A model generated the notes under the pieces. That model searched no databases. It was not told where the DNA came from and saw nothing but the letters and a program-made list of their open reading frames with translations. Source: Symbiodinium natans (lineage: Eukaryota; Sar; Dinophyceae; Suessiales; Symbiodiniaceae). Taken from it: a DNA stretch of 64,000 bases. Shown here in pieces: positions 31,297 to 42,059 of this stretch (positions are counted from its first letter, which is position 1; each line of letters starts with the position of its first letter). The stretch spans positions 1 to 64,000 of the forward strand of contig CAJNDS010002576.1 in NCBI GenBank assembly GCA_905221605.1. The letters run 5' to 3'. The position numbers were made by a program, and so were the translations under genes.

Positions 31297-33916
31297 CCTT
31301 GACGCCTTAAGCACCAAAGCCACCCTCCTCGCGGATGAGTTCTCCAAGATAGGCGGGGACTGGCATCCGACAAAGATGGTCCGTCGGCTGCGGACCAGAT
31401 TCTCGGTCGCGGCTTTGCGCGGTGGCGAGGACCCCGAAGACGCAGAGGAGATTCAGCGTGAAATCCAATGCATCGGGGAGCTTATCCTCGCGCTAGGGGG
31501 AAAAGAAAGCTCGAGCCAAGAGAAGGTCTGGAGCTCCCCGTCCGATGTGCCAGTTGAAGCCGTGGGGCCGCGTTCCCCAGGGCTCCCACAGCCTGCGACT
31601 GCAAGTGGGTTGGGGGTAGGTTTGGACCGTGGAGGTTTGCACACTGCCGAGGTTGCAGGAGGTCCTTCCGCGGCCCGTGACCTGGGCGCGACGGACGGCG
31701 ATTCCCCTTTGCGCGCGAAGCTTGCGGCGCTGGAGATGGAGATAGAAGCCCTGAAGCGAGGTTCAGACGGCGGAGGATCGCAGACCGGGTCCCAAAACCC
31801 GGCGGGCGATTTCGCCGCCGCACTCGCCGCCCAAACTGAAGCGCTGAAAGAAGCGTTAGCGCAGAGGGGCGGGCAAAGCTCCATAACGACGGTCAAAACT
31901 GACCTCACGTGGCCGACGATGACCGACGACAAGTCGGACGCGCGAGACGTTGTCCTGTTCTACGAGGAGTTCGAGGACGTCTGCGCGCTGGCCAACAACT
32001 GTCGCGGTATGAGTGCGCGCGAAAAGCTGCTAGCGCTGCGCGGGCGCTGCCGCGGCTCGCGCATGAAGACGTACACGAACGCGTACCGCGCAGCGTGGAA
32101 GTCGGGAGAGGTTCTCTCCGATCCACAGGCGGTGTACGACCGCATCAAGAACAAGCACTTGATGTTCGGGGAATCGCGGGAGGAAAGAGAAGTCCGCGTG
32201 GATGGTGAGCATGCCTCCCTCGCTAAGGGCAAGCTCACAGGCCACCAATTCGAGCCTTTGTTTGAGGCGTCGATCGCGGACCTTGAGGCGGTGGGTCTTG
32301 GGAAGACCCCACGAGAGTTGTACCTCTCGTACCTCCGCAAGATGCCCCCGTATCTCCAAAAGGAGATACGTAACGACAAGCGGTTGTGGCCCGGCGACCC
32401 CAAGGACGGCGGGCTGAGAGGGCCGCAGACTTGGGAGGAGAGCCACAAGGTCGTCTTGGAGTACGAACAGAGGGAAGCAGCGCACCGTGCTGTTTCCCAC
32501 TCTGTTTACTCCACGACCGGCTCTCCAAGCGCGGACCCGTCGGTCGCGCTAGCCGAGGCTCAGAAGGAGATTCGGAGCCTCAAGGCCGCCGCTAAGGCTG
32601 CTGCGAAGGGAGCAGCTGCCGCGGCCAAGGCTGGCGCGGATCAGACGTTTGCCGCTGCGTCGAAGGGAGCGGGCAAAGGAGCGGACAAGAAGATCTGCTT
32701 CCACTTTCGCGACCACGGGAATTGCCCGAAAGGGGATGCCTGCCCGTTCAGCCACGACAAGGAGCTTCGCAGAAAAGCTCTCGCGGCCAAGAAGGGTGAC
32801 CAAACCTTTGCTACGGCGAAAGGCAAGGGCAAAGGGAAGGGAGGTGGCAAGGCAAAGGCCAGCGCTAAGCCTAAGGCTGCGGCCAAAGGCGCGGCAAAGC
32901 CACCAGGCACTGTTTGCCCCTTTTTCTCCAAGAATGGGTCGTGCAAGAAAGGAGCCAGCTGCGACATGGTCCACAACCTGACGACCTCAGGAGGGACGCC
33001 GGCCTTGCCTGCCAACTGGGCCGCGCCCTCCGGTGCTTCCATGTCCAACCCCTTCGCCGCGTTCAGCGTCCAGATAGGCAGCTCAGGCGTCCAGGCAGGC
33101 GTCTCAGGAGCCGCAGGGCGCGCCGCGGTGCAGCAGCACGCGCTTCCGTTGAGCAAGGGCGGGCGGGACAAGTTCGCCACCCTGGACGATCTGCCGAAGG
33201 ACTGGTGGAACCTGGCGGACAACGAGCCAGGAGGCTACCAGTACAGAACGGTAGTCCAGGTGCTCGACCGTAAGGTCGAGTGCATGCTCGACGGATGCGC
33301 CGGCGCAAACCACGTGACCGAGGAACTTGTGGTGGGCATGATGAACCGGGCTGCAGAGCTGGGGATCGGTACCGAAGATCCCGGCTTCCCGGTCGTGAGA
33401 CTCGAGAAGTGGGTCCACCCCGAATATGTGCATGGCATTGCTTCGGGAGCCCCCGTTCCTCTGAAGGGGGCAGTAGTCTTGCGCGTCACGCTGCTGGAAG
33501 GCAGGACGGCGGACGACTGTCGCCCCAACACTGAAATTTTCGTGCGATGCAAAATCGCAGCTAGGGGAACGTCCGATTGGCACGGACTGATCCTCGGCGG
33601 CAGAGCGTTGGACTGCGCCGGAAGGATGGGCCTGGGCTTCAGGCCGGGTCCCGACTTTCACGTCCTCGACACGCTGGGAATCAGAATGCCCAGGTGCGAG
33701 GATCACAGCAAGACCCGGAAGGACAGGGCCTACGCCGCCTTCGAAGCGCGGTTGTCGAGCCTGGACGACGCGTCATGCACCGAGCCTGGGGGCGGAAGTC
33801 GGGAGCTCCTCCGCTATGACGGAGAGGAGCCTCTCGAGCTCTCGCCAGGCGACGGGGTGCTGGTGCCTGTCATGCGGAGCAAGGGGTCTCCGCAGAGGGA
33901 TCCCTGTCCGAGGTAG
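31079..33916 (+). CDS. Gag and aspartic-protease-like polyprotein
   Basis: A 945-codon frame. Residues 281-437 look like a retrotransposon Gag core (VVLFYEEFEDVCALANNC...LYLSYLRKMPP). Two CCCH zinc fingers follow in Lys/Ala/Gly-rich linkers: C540 with C-x7-C-x5-C-x3-H, and C613 with C-x8-C-x5-C-x3-H. CCCH fingers replace the usual CCHC knuckle and should bind RNA. A protease-like domain starts near residue 715: MLDGCAGANHVTEEL with D738 in the place of the DTG/DSG aspartate, and LILGGRALD near 845 as the second hallmark. The frame ends at 33,916. The protein-like reading (EVVLPVECGVEA...) continues in the -1 frame to about 34,090, so the true product runs on after a shift near 33,900. The first 30 or so codons probably overlap the upstream Gag frame artificially. 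Confidence 0.8.
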   Translation: MLPMSLLRHRSRPAGPSGPPSTAGSVPGTAEGLQAELRAIFRPDQEPVADYLTRVSRIVLALKAHGVTVSSRDLDALSTKATLLADEFSKIGGDWHPTKMVRRLRTRFSVAALRGGEDPEDAEEIQREIQCIGELILALGGKESSSQEKVWSSPSDVPVEAVGPRSPGLPQPATASGLGVGLDRGGLHTAEVAGGPSAARDLGATDGDSPLRAKLAALEMEIEALKRGSDGGGSQTGSQNPAGDFAAALAAQTEALKEALAQRGGQSSITTVKTDLTWPTMTDDKSDARDVVLFYEEFEDVCALANNCRGMSAREKLLALRGRCRGSRMKTYTNAYRAAWKSGEVLSDPQAVYDRIKNKHLMFGESREEREVRVDGEHASLAKGKLTGHQFEPLFEASIADLEAVGLGKTPRELYLSYLRKMPPYLQKEIRNDKRLWPGDPKDGGLRGPQTWEESHKVVLEYEQREAAHRAVSHSVYSTTGSPSADPSVALAEAQKEIRSLKAAAKAAAKGAAAAAKAGADQTFAAASKGAGKGADKKICFHFRDHGNCPKGDACPFSHDKELRRKALAAKKGDQTFATAKGKGKGKGGGKAKASAKPKAAAKGAAKPPGTVCPFFSKNGSCKKGASCDMVHNLTTSGGTPALPANWAAPSGASMSNPFAAFSVQIGSSGVQAGVSGAAGRAAVQQHALPLSKGGRDKFATLDDLPKDWWNLADNEPGGYQYRTVVQVLDRKVECMLDGCAGANHVTEELVVGMMNRAAELGIGTEDPGFPVVRLEKWVHPEYVHGIASGAPVPLKGAVVLRVTLLEGRTADDCRPNTEIFVRCKIAARGTSDWHGLILGGRALDCAGRMGLGFRPGPDFHVLDTLGIRMPRCEDHSKTRKDRAYAAFEARLSSLDDASCTEPGGGSRELLRYDGEEPLELSPGDGVLVPVMRSKGSPQRDPCPR

Positions 33917-34073
33917 TCCTTCCGGTGGAGTGCGGAGTTGAGGCTGTACTAGGCCTTTGGCCCACAGAAGAGGGAAAGGGGTTTGTGTTGCTCGCAGCCC
34001 AAGAGTGTGATCACTCTCTCCAGCCGGGCGAGGTTGTTGCAAGTGCGTTCCGGCCTCGCAAGCACTGCGGCCT

Positions 34074-37000
34074 GTGGTTGTGGCGCGGTTGAGACGGTTT
34101 TCGAGTTGGAGCCGTCCGCAGGCATGTGCGGATTGTAGGGTCGCCGTTGCCTCGGTTGACCACGACCCGTGCTTTGCTTGCGGGTTCGAGCCCAGGGCCG
34201 CGGCAAGAAGCTTCCAAGGTTGTTCCTCGTGTGCGCGGTCCTTTGGGCGGCTGCGCACCGGCGCCAGGATCGGTGTGCTATTGGTTCTTGCTGCGGCGAC
34301 TGTTCTCGCTTTGGTGTGGGGCGGGAGCGGCCCGGTTGGGCGCCCTGTTGAGGAGCCTAGAGTGCTGACTTGCTTGGACCACCTTCCTGGCGTCGACAGC
34401 TGGTGGGAGGCGCCGGGTGGTTGCGCGTCTGTGTGGGGTAGGCGCCCTGCGCAGAAGGACCTTGGGACTCTGGCGGTCGAGAAGGCGCCTTACGAAACGT
34501 GCTTGCTTCAGCGCGTAGGTGAGGCGCGGCGTCTCTGGGACACGAGGGATTTGCGTGTGGCGGAAAGCGTTGCTTGTAGCGATGAAGTTCCCGTCACCGA
34601 ACGCCTCGCGGTCTTTAGGACGCGCAAGGGGCCACGCTGGGCAGGCTGGCATGAGGGATCGGCCACGGCTGGAAGAGGCGCAAGTGATGCTGTGCGCCCA
34701 GCAGACGCGGTCGATACGGCGCGCTGCCCGAGCTATCATATCGTGGAGAGCTGGGACATCGAGAAGATGATCGAAGAGCCTCCAACGGACTACTATTATG
34801 AGAAGCTCGCGGCAGATATGCGCGGCCGGCACCCTAAAGCGTGCCCGCACCTCCTCGACCACCTCGTTTCCTTAGAGGGTTTCCTAGATAAGTCAATCTT
34901 GTTTGGGTTCTCCTTTGGAATCAGCAAGGCCGAAGTTTGTGTCTCCAAAGGCAAGCTCCTGGGACACAACATTGGGCGGGACGGGAGTTCGCCTGACGAA
35001 GAGCGCTGTCAGGCGGTGATTGACTTTCCCCCGCTCTGGGAGAAACTTCACATTCAGCAATTTTTGGGTTGCGCAAACTGGTTGCGCGGCTACCTGCCTG
35101 TTGAGTATGGGCACGCAGCCAAGATTTTAGGGCAGTGGCAGAAGCCAGGCGCCGTCTTTCCTGAAGGCGGGCTGGGCTCAGCCGCCACCGAGGGTTGCAA
35201 AGCCTTTAAAGCGATTAAGCGCATGATGCAGAATCGCATCAATTTGGCTACCTTCGATGAGGCCTCTGCTGCGGATGGGTCGTGTCCCCTTGAGCAGATC
35301 GCGGATGCGTCGGGCATCGCGGTAGGGGGCAGCGTCGTGCAGATGACGCGTGACTTGAGCCAGCTCAAAGTGCTTATGACGCACTCGAAGAGCTTGACCC
35401 CCGCGCAGCAGAACTGGCCGCCCTTGATACAGGAAGCGTTTGCTCAGCTCGAGGTAAAGCGGGCGACACGCCGCATGTTTGGCTCTATTCGGACTCTGTG
35501 TTGGACAGATCATGCCAACCTTACCCGAGCGCAAACATCGGACATCGGAATGGATCCGAAGCTCGTCCGGTGGGTTGCAGAGATCCTTATGGATGGGTCC
35601 GAAATAAGGAGCCTTAGCGGTCGCTCAGCGACGCTGGGTGACAGTTTTAGCCGCAATCCCAAAGATCGGGATGCGCTCCTTGCGGCGAGGACGAAAGACC
35701 TCGAGGGCCTTTCGGGCCAACTCCGAGGATTCGACCTGGACCAGTACCTCGGAGAGGGTACTGAGGGTGACGGACCCGTGCCCTGGGCGGTCGGCAACGA
35801 CGCCGTCCCAGAGCCTGCGGGCCGTGTCCAGGCCGCGGCTGTGCCGATGTGCGTCGTCGCAGCCCTTCCGGTGCGCGTCATGGTTGTCTTTGACTACGCG
35901 CGTTGGAAAGAGCAGGACGCAGAGCTGACTGAGATCAGGCGCGTCTTCCAAGCGAGCCTCCCTGGAGTTTCTGTGGCTGTCAGGGGTTGTTGGGGTCCGT
36001 TTGAGGATACCGACGGGCTTGCCTCGCATTTTGATTGCGGGGCCGGCAGGCTCGCAGGGACCAAGAAGATCAAGCGGATCAGGGTCGACTTGCTTACTTC
36101 GTGTGCCAAGGTTCTTAGGGAAGCTTCGGGGTTTCGTCCGCAGTTCCTCGTAGGACTTGGGCAAGGCGGGCTGGTCACAGCCGTCCTTAGGTGGCCTTTG
36201 GTTGTTGAGCTCACGCTCCAAGCAAGGAACCTGCAGCGCAAAGAAGCTAGGGCTGTAGGAGAGGCTTGGGCAGGCATCAAGGCTATCTGGGCGGTGCGGC
36301 CACGCCTTTGGCGCACGCAGCAAGGCCACTTGGAAGTGGCCGAGGCTTGTCCGGAACTCAAGAAGGATTTTCCGGAGCCTCCCCTGCGAGGTTTTGGGAT
36401 CGTAGGGAAGCAGGCATTGGGGGCGGAAGTTCTGCGGTCCTTGAGGTTGGACGCGGTTCGTTCCATCGATGATGCCAGCATTAGAGGGATGCTGGACGAA
36501 CCGTCACGACCCCTCTGGGACCATGAGGGTCTATGCATCTGCGGCAAACGGACCTACCTGTTTTCTCGCTGCCCCGCCTGCATCGAGAAAGAGGCAGTCG
36601 ATACCTCGGTAGAGATAGCCGAGCGGGAGGAGCTCGAACCTCCGCTTGAGGGCGACCTTGAGGCCCATGAGGTGGGCCTAGAGGTCAACTCCGTCCTTGC
36701 AACTTTGGATAGGACAGGAGGTTTGTTTAGGGTTAGGTCCTCGACCATCCAGCAATGGGCGGTAGGGTTCAGGACTACGCCCAAGGATGCTCCAGTTCCC
36801 ACAGCATATGGCATGCTGAGTGGGAAGATATGGAAGAAGAGCCATTCCATGAAGCTCAGCCTCGGCTCCCAGCACAAGGATCTTTCCAAGTGGGGCGATG
36901 TGAAGCCTTACTGGACCACATGGGTGGTTAGAGAAGATGGTGCTGTGGTGGCGGGGCATAACTGCTCGCCCCTGGATGCGGTTCAGGGCGACATTGTCGT

Positions 37001-39719
37001 GCATTGGTCGTCAGTGGTGAACTGGCACGGCCACAGACATGTCGTGGATGAGCAGTGCGAAGTGCTCTGGAGGTCTGAGGGCAAAGAGGTTGCCTTAGAC
37101 CCCTCCTTCGGCAAGCTGATAGCCCTTGTGGGTAGGGTTACTCAGGTCATTGGCTGGCGGGCAACCGGAGAAGCCTCGGATCCCCGCGGTTCTACCCGGC
37201 AGGCGTCAAGGGTCCTTGCTCAATTCTCTGCGTCCAATGAGGGCGTAGAAGGGCATTGGACCGCGGGCGCTATCAGTCGCGGGAAGAATGCCAATGAGTG
37301 CAAGCTGAAAGGTAGAGTTTTGGCGTTTATGGGTGAGGAGCACAGGGGCCCTGCTGTGGTTCTAGAGCTCGTCAGCCATAGCCCCATCCTGTGCATTTGG
37401 GACCATTCCTCAACCAAGGTCAAGGTCGAGTTTAAGGGCGGTGTTCCGTCTTTGAGCCTGGCCGCGGGGGAGGACGAAAATCGTCGCGAACAGCTTGCGG
37501 TCGAGGCGAGGGACGCGGCGAATATTTCGGAGTTCCGAGTCACGGGATCCCTTCGTACGGCGTGGTACGAGGGCCAGCGGCGCGATCCCTCATTGGCGGG
37601 CTCGATTCGCAAGCCGGAGCCGCCGATGGTGATATCCGGAGACGGGTTGTTGGAGCGCGAGGTGACCCTCAGGACGGGTCAAACCGTCGTCGTCCCAGTG
37701 GTTCCCAACGGGGCTGCGGGCGCGAATGGGGTGACCTGGCGCCGCGCCTGCTACAATTCAGTCCACTGTGGAGTCCTTGGGGCCCATAGGTCTGCCGAGG
37801 TTACCATCAAACTGCTGGAGAGGGCAGTCTGGTGGCCCGATTTGGAGAAAGATGTGCGGACCTGGGTCGCCAAGTGTCTCGCCTGCATTAAAGGCCGCTC
37901 TCGACCGACGAAGGTTGAAGCTCGTGCGGTCAAGTGTGGCGCCGAGACTTGCTGGCAGGAAGTCAGCGTGGACTGTGAGGGTCCGAACCGAGAGGACAGG
38001 GAGGGGCATAGGTACTCGCTTACGTACTTCGATTGCCTCAGTCATGCTGTCCTCCTCGAGCCGATGAGGTCTCTGACTCATGCGGAAGTCAGGAGGGCGT
38101 TCGTGCGCTGTGTGCTTCGCAGCAGGACGATCCCGAGCCTCATCAGGTCGGACAGAGGGCCAGAGTTCAAGAACGCGCTCATGGCAGAACTCAGCGCGAT
38201 GCTTGGGACCGAGTGGCGGTTTAGCGCGCCCTTGAGGCCTTGTGAGTTGGGCGCAAACGAGCGAGTCCACCAAGAAGTTCAAAAGGTGCTGGGGGCGGTC
38301 GTCAGACAAGTCGGCGCCTCCCTTTCCGAAGCTTGGTCGGATTGGCTCGTGGTGGCGGAGTACGTCATAGACAACACTCCGGGACCCCACGGGTATACCC
38401 CGAGGGACCTAGAGCGGAGCTGGTCGCTCGCTCTACCACTTGAAAAGGACGTCCTGCGAGACGCCTTGCAGTTTGAACCCATCTCTGATTGGGCTCGGAG
38501 CCAGTTCAAACAGTTCTCGGAGCTAGCTGCTGCGGTCCGAGAGCACTGGACGCGGTCTTCAGAAGCGCGGGCGAAACTTGCAAACCGTCATAGGCGCACT
38601 GTGGACCTTAAACCAGGCGACCGAGTGGTCTGGAACGCTCCGAGGGCCCGTTCAGAGGGGGCGGGGCGTGTGCCTTGGAAACCGGGTCTGACCGGCCCCT
38701 GGCGCGTGTTGGAAGTCAAGGGCCACAGGCTCACCTTGGAGCCCGTGTCGATGGAGTCGGGGGGTACTTCTTCCGCCCGGCGCGGCCCGATGGAGGCGCA
38801 CGCAGAAGACTGCATTCTTGTCCCTGCGGATGCAGATGGCGCGGAATCCCGCGAGCCGGTCGTCTTTGAGGACGATGGAACCGGCGGGGACGACTTGTCT
38901 CGCCCCAGCTTAGGGCAGCAGGTTCAAGGCGACGCCAAGCAGGTGGAGTTCACGCTGACCAGGCGCGGGAGGGACTTCGTCCTCCGCCTTGGTGACCGCA
39001 TTGCCTATCGGGGTGTAGGTGGAGGCCCGAAGGTGTGCAGGTTAGGACGGGTCACGCAGGTGGATGCGGCCCGTGCGCAGGTCGGCGTCCATCGCTATCT
39101 CCCCGACGCCAGCGGGGTTCGCGTCAAATGGCGGCTTGCATATATCGCCGAGGACGGAGCGCTCACGCTTTCAGAAGGGACCCGTCCGGCCCATGAAGCG
39201 GTTTCTGTGAAGGAAATCATTTCCAAAATCGACCTAAACCGCGACGGCGTGCTTGCTGCAGCCTCGGCCAGAAAGTTGGACAAGGGGGCGTATTCGTTGC
39301 AGGACAGGACCCTCGAGCGAGCGTCTCGTGCCGGCACGAGTGTGCTCTCGATCCAAGAGGCCCTCGCGGACCTCTTGGTCGCGGAACCCCGCGCGTTGCA
39401 GCCTAGGGCTTCCCCAGAGTCGGGTGCTGTCGAGAGTTGGTTCCGGCAGTATTTCCTTGGTGGGGTGGCCGATGTCTTAGAGGTTGCTTGGGGTGACGCG
39501 GTCGTTTCCGACGCGGCTAGGAGGCACGGGTACAGGGTTGTTCCCGCTTTTGTGCAAGGCAAGCAGGCCTACGGGATCACCTGGAACCTGGCCGCAGAAG
39601 AGCACTTAGAGGCCATTAGCGGCGCTGTTCTGCGCACAGAGCCGAAGGTGCTCGTGATTGGGCTCGAGGGCAAGAATGTGCCCCGAGCTTTCCTCCAACT
39701 ACTTGGAGGAACGGCCTAG
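34074..39719 (+). CDS. Pol part 1: RT thumb, RNase H, integrase, methyltransferase-like N-part
   Basis: An 1,881-codon frame; the ATG at 34,074 is probably not a real start, because residues 1-220 look like spacer. From about 223 (VESWDIEKM) comes the RT connection/thumb (LLGHNIGRDGSSPDEERC, IQQFLGCANWLRGYLP at about 325), but no catalytic palm. RNase H has D411 (ADASG), E in IQEAF, and D479 (TDHANL). Residues 520-1,190 are unassigned, with GLGQGG near 700 and a C-x-C-x9-C-x2-C cluster near 823. Integrase: H1231-x6-H-x29-C1268-x2-C, then D1300, D1360 and E1396 (exact DD35E), then an SH3-like tail (PGDRVVW...GPWRV). Residues 1,795-1,876 (VLEVAWGDAVVSDAARRHGY) start a cytosine-methyltransferase-like fold without the PC motif. 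The last seven codons after FLQ belong to the inserted element. Confidence 0.85.
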   Translation: MVVARLRRFSSWSRPQACADCRVAVASVDHDPCFACGFEPRAAARSFQGCSSCARSFGRLRTGARIGVLLVLAAATVLALVWGGSGPVGRPVEEPRVLTCLDHLPGVDSWWEAPGGCASVWGRRPAQKDLGTLAVEKAPYETCLLQRVGEARRLWDTRDLRVAESVACSDEVPVTERLAVFRTRKGPRWAGWHEGSATAGRGASDAVRPADAVDTARCPSYHIVESWDIEKMIEEPPTDYYYEKLAADMRGRHPKACPHLLDHLVSLEGFLDKSILFGFSFGISKAEVCVSKGKLLGHNIGRDGSSPDEERCQAVIDFPPLWEKLHIQQFLGCANWLRGYLPVEYGHAAKILGQWQKPGAVFPEGGLGSAATEGCKAFKAIKRMMQNRINLATFDEASAADGSCPLEQIADASGIAVGGSVVQMTRDLSQLKVLMTHSKSLTPAQQNWPPLIQEAFAQLEVKRATRRMFGSIRTLCWTDHANLTRAQTSDIGMDPKLVRWVAEILMDGSEIRSLSGRSATLGDSFSRNPKDRDALLAARTKDLEGLSGQLRGFDLDQYLGEGTEGDGPVPWAVGNDAVPEPAGRVQAAAVPMCVVAALPVRVMVVFDYARWKEQDAELTEIRRVFQASLPGVSVAVRGCWGPFEDTDGLASHFDCGAGRLAGTKKIKRIRVDLLTSCAKVLREASGFRPQFLVGLGQGGLVTAVLRWPLVVELTLQARNLQRKEARAVGEAWAGIKAIWAVRPRLWRTQQGHLEVAEACPELKKDFPEPPLRGFGIVGKQALGAEVLRSLRLDAVRSIDDASIRGMLDEPSRPLWDHEGLCICGKRTYLFSRCPACIEKEAVDTSVEIAEREELEPPLEGDLEAHEVGLEVNSVLATLDRTGGLFRVRSSTIQQWAVGFRTTPKDAPVPTAYGMLSGKIWKKSHSMKLSLGSQHKDLSKWGDVKPYWTTWVVREDGAVVAGHNCSPLDAVQGDIVVHWSSVVNWHGHRHVVDEQCEVLWRSEGKEVALDPSFGKLIALVGRVTQVIGWRATGEASDPRGSTRQASRVLAQFSASNEGVEGHWTAGAISRGKNANECKLKGRVLAFMGEEHRGPAVVLELVSHSPILCIWDHSSTKVKVEFKGGVPSLSLAAGEDENRREQLAVEARDAANISEFRVTGSLRTAWYEGQRRDPSLAGSIRKPEPPMVISGDGLLEREVTLRTGQTVVVPVVPNGAAGANGVTWRRACYNSVHCGVLGAHRSAEVTIKLLERAVWWPDLEKDVRTWVAKCLACIKGRSRPTKVEARAVKCGAETCWQEVSVDCEGPNREDREGHRYSLTYFDCLSHAVLLEPMRSLTHAEVRRAFVRCVLRSRTIPSLIRSDRGPEFKNALMAELSAMLGTEWRFSAPLRPCELGANERVHQEVQKVLGAVVRQVGASLSEAWSDWLVVAEYVIDNTPGPHGYTPRDLERSWSLALPLEKDVLRDALQFEPISDWARSQFKQFSELAAAVREHWTRSSEARAKLANRHRRTVDLKPGDRVVWNAPRARSEGAGRVPWKPGLTGPWRVLEVKGHRLTLEPVSMESGGTSSARRGPMEAHAEDCILVPADADGAESREPVVFEDDGTGGDDLSRPSLGQQVQGDAKQVEFTLTRRGRDFVLRLGDRIAYRGVGGGPKVCRLGRVTQVDAARAQVGVHRYLPDASGVRVKWRLAYIAEDGALTLSEGTRPAHEAVSVKEIISKIDLNRDGVLAAASARKLDKGAYSLQDRTLERASRAGTSVLSIQEALADLLVAEPRALQPRASPESGAVESWFRQYFLGGVADVLEVAWGDAVVSDAARRHGYRVVPAFVQGKQAYGITWNLAAEEHLEAISGAVLRTEPKVLVIGLEGKNVPRAFLQLLGGTA

Positions 39720-42059
39720 TTATAAGTATTAAGCCAACTTAGTATGTAGATGACGGACTTGTTTTGTAGTTGTTCGACTTGCCATAAGTAAACTTAAACC
39801 ACTTAACTTCGAAGCTTTGTGACGAACTTATAAGTACACCTACGGGCCACATAGCTAAGTGGGCTAAGTGGTTTATCGGCCCCGTGGCTAAGTGGGCCAA
39901 GTGGGTCGTTGGCCTACTTAGCTAAGTAGGCTAAGCGGGCCCCCTAACACACCATATCTGGACCAAAAGAGCAAGAAACGCAGAGCAGCAAATAGAATGT
40001 GGCAACAAGGTCCGCGAAATCGCAACAATGCGATTCAAAATAAGCGATTTGCAAAGTCTTAAGAGCGGCAAGAAAGAAAATCATGTTGCGGGCAGACGCG
40101 GAAAACCCTTTTTAATAAGAACTACATACCATCAAACACGGAATATGCGCGCCACGTATAAATATACAGTGACACATGCACAGAAAACATAAAGCCTTAT
40201 ATTGCTCTATCAACCACGGCCCTTCTGGAAGTCCAAGAGCTGGATGAAGCGCCCGCCTCCGGCAGGATAGATTGAGGAAAGCTCAGAATTTGGAAAGGAA
40301 TGAGTTGGGGCTTGGGTTCAGGTTTGCTTATTCGTGGCACTTGCAGGATGGGTTTGCGTGTAGTATGTATATATATATATATATACATGTGTAACATTTA
40401 AAGGATTTGCGGGCTTACACGGGAATGTGTATCTGTTTATAGAAATGTTGATACTGTTTGGGCATATATGGGGTTGCGAAAGGCTATCTGGGGTTATACA
40501 TGGGGTTAGATCGGGTCATGTGTGGTCACATGCAGCGGGTTTGCACAAGGGTTTATATGGGGTCACATGGAGAGGGTTTGTCCAAAGGTTGCAGCTCATG
40601 CAGGGTTACATGCTTTTCTGGGCCAGCATGCAGGCGCACCCCCCCCTCCCCCCCTCCTACCCCCCCCCCCCTTCCCCCCACAGTAGCCCCCGCCCCCCCC
40701 CCCTCCCCTTGTGTTCCTGGTGGGTTTTGGGTCCGTCTGTGGTTCATGGTGGGTTTTGGGTCCCCCCCCCCCTCCGTGGCTCATGATCTGTGCATGGGTT
40801 TAGGGTTTAAGGGTTTATAAGGGTTGTAGGGTTCAGGATTTTCACTCTGGTCCATTGGTTCATTGTGGGGTTTAGAGTTTGATTAGGGTTCAAGGTTTGG
40901 GGTAATGATAGGTTTACGGTTTCCCCTCTCCCCCCTGTGGTTCGTGCTGGGTTTACGGTTGAGGGTTCAGGGTTAAAGCAGCAAAGGTTTCGGGTTTACC
41001 CTTCTCCCTCCCGCCGTTCATTGGTGGGTTTAAGTTTTAGGGTTTATAGGGTTCATGGTTTGGGGTTTAGGCTGAGGCTTTTCCGTCCCCCCCCCCGTGG
41101 TCCGTGGTGTTTTTTAGGGTGAACAGGCGCAGATTGAAGCTTGTGGCACATGGGTTCCATAAGACAAAAGGCAATATACAAGGGCCATGGGGTTCAGAGT
41201 CCAAGGTTTGGGGTCCATGGTCAAACTTGCACATTGCCTTGCCGACAGGCTGCCCCATACTTCTTGAACATATTTCGCATTTCTGCTTGATAACTTCAGC
41301 GCATGATTTCAGAAGTCTGTGTGGCACATGTCTGACGATACCGCAACCGACCAAGCCTCCGGGCACATGTTTCCACATGGACAATTGACCGACCAAATCC
41401 CATGAAATACCCCAGCAGCACGTCCCAGAGGAGCGCCCAAAGACAGCCAGCGACGCAACACGCATGTACTGCTCCATCCTGCAGCATGCGTCAAGTAGGC
41501 ACAGAAACAGGACACAAAGTCAGTATATATAAATATGCACGTAAGCCACTAAGTACCAAGAAAGTATAGAGTGCAGTATAGTATACACTATGATTACCCT
41601 TTTCTCTCAAGTCGCTCTCCAGACTGCAAGTGTTCGAAAAACAGGGCGCCCTTTTTTCTTCCTTTTGTGTAGCAAAACGTACCTTGAAGGGACGCCCGCG
41701 CCAGACCTCTTTCAGACCTTTGAGTTTTTTGAAGCCCCTATATAGGCCCTTAAGACCTTTCATCTGATACCCCTAAACCCCCTTAAGACCTTATCATCAA
41801 AGCACTAAGCACAGGTTAACAGGGGGTGTGCCCCGCAAGAAATGAGGCTGCAAGTGTTCGACAAACAGGGCTTCCTTGTTTTTTCTTTTGCTGTAACAAA
41901 ACCTGCCTTAAAAGGACCCCTTTCAGACCTCCAAGTTTTTTACGCCCCTATTGGCCTTTAAGGCCTTTATGGCCTTTAAACTGAGACCCCTAAACCCCCT
42001 TAAGACCTTGTCATCAAAGCACTAAGCACAGTTTAACAGGGGGTGCACCCCCCCCCCCA
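39720..42059. other. Left part of the insertion, no gene
   Basis: 39,720-39,950 is the ACTTA-rich subterminal region. A TA run lies at 40,367-40,386. 40,640-40,775 is C-rich, and 40,795-41,080 has scattered GGGTTTA words. Around 41,640-41,820 and 41,870-42,055 a 190-bp segment (GCAAGTGTTCGA... to AGCACAGNTTAACAGGGGGTG) is directly repeated in diverged form. No protein was recognised. Confidence 0.55.

Noticed and set aside
34177-34192. tRNA B-box-like GGTTCGAGCCC
   Set aside because: No A-box or cloverleaf around it.
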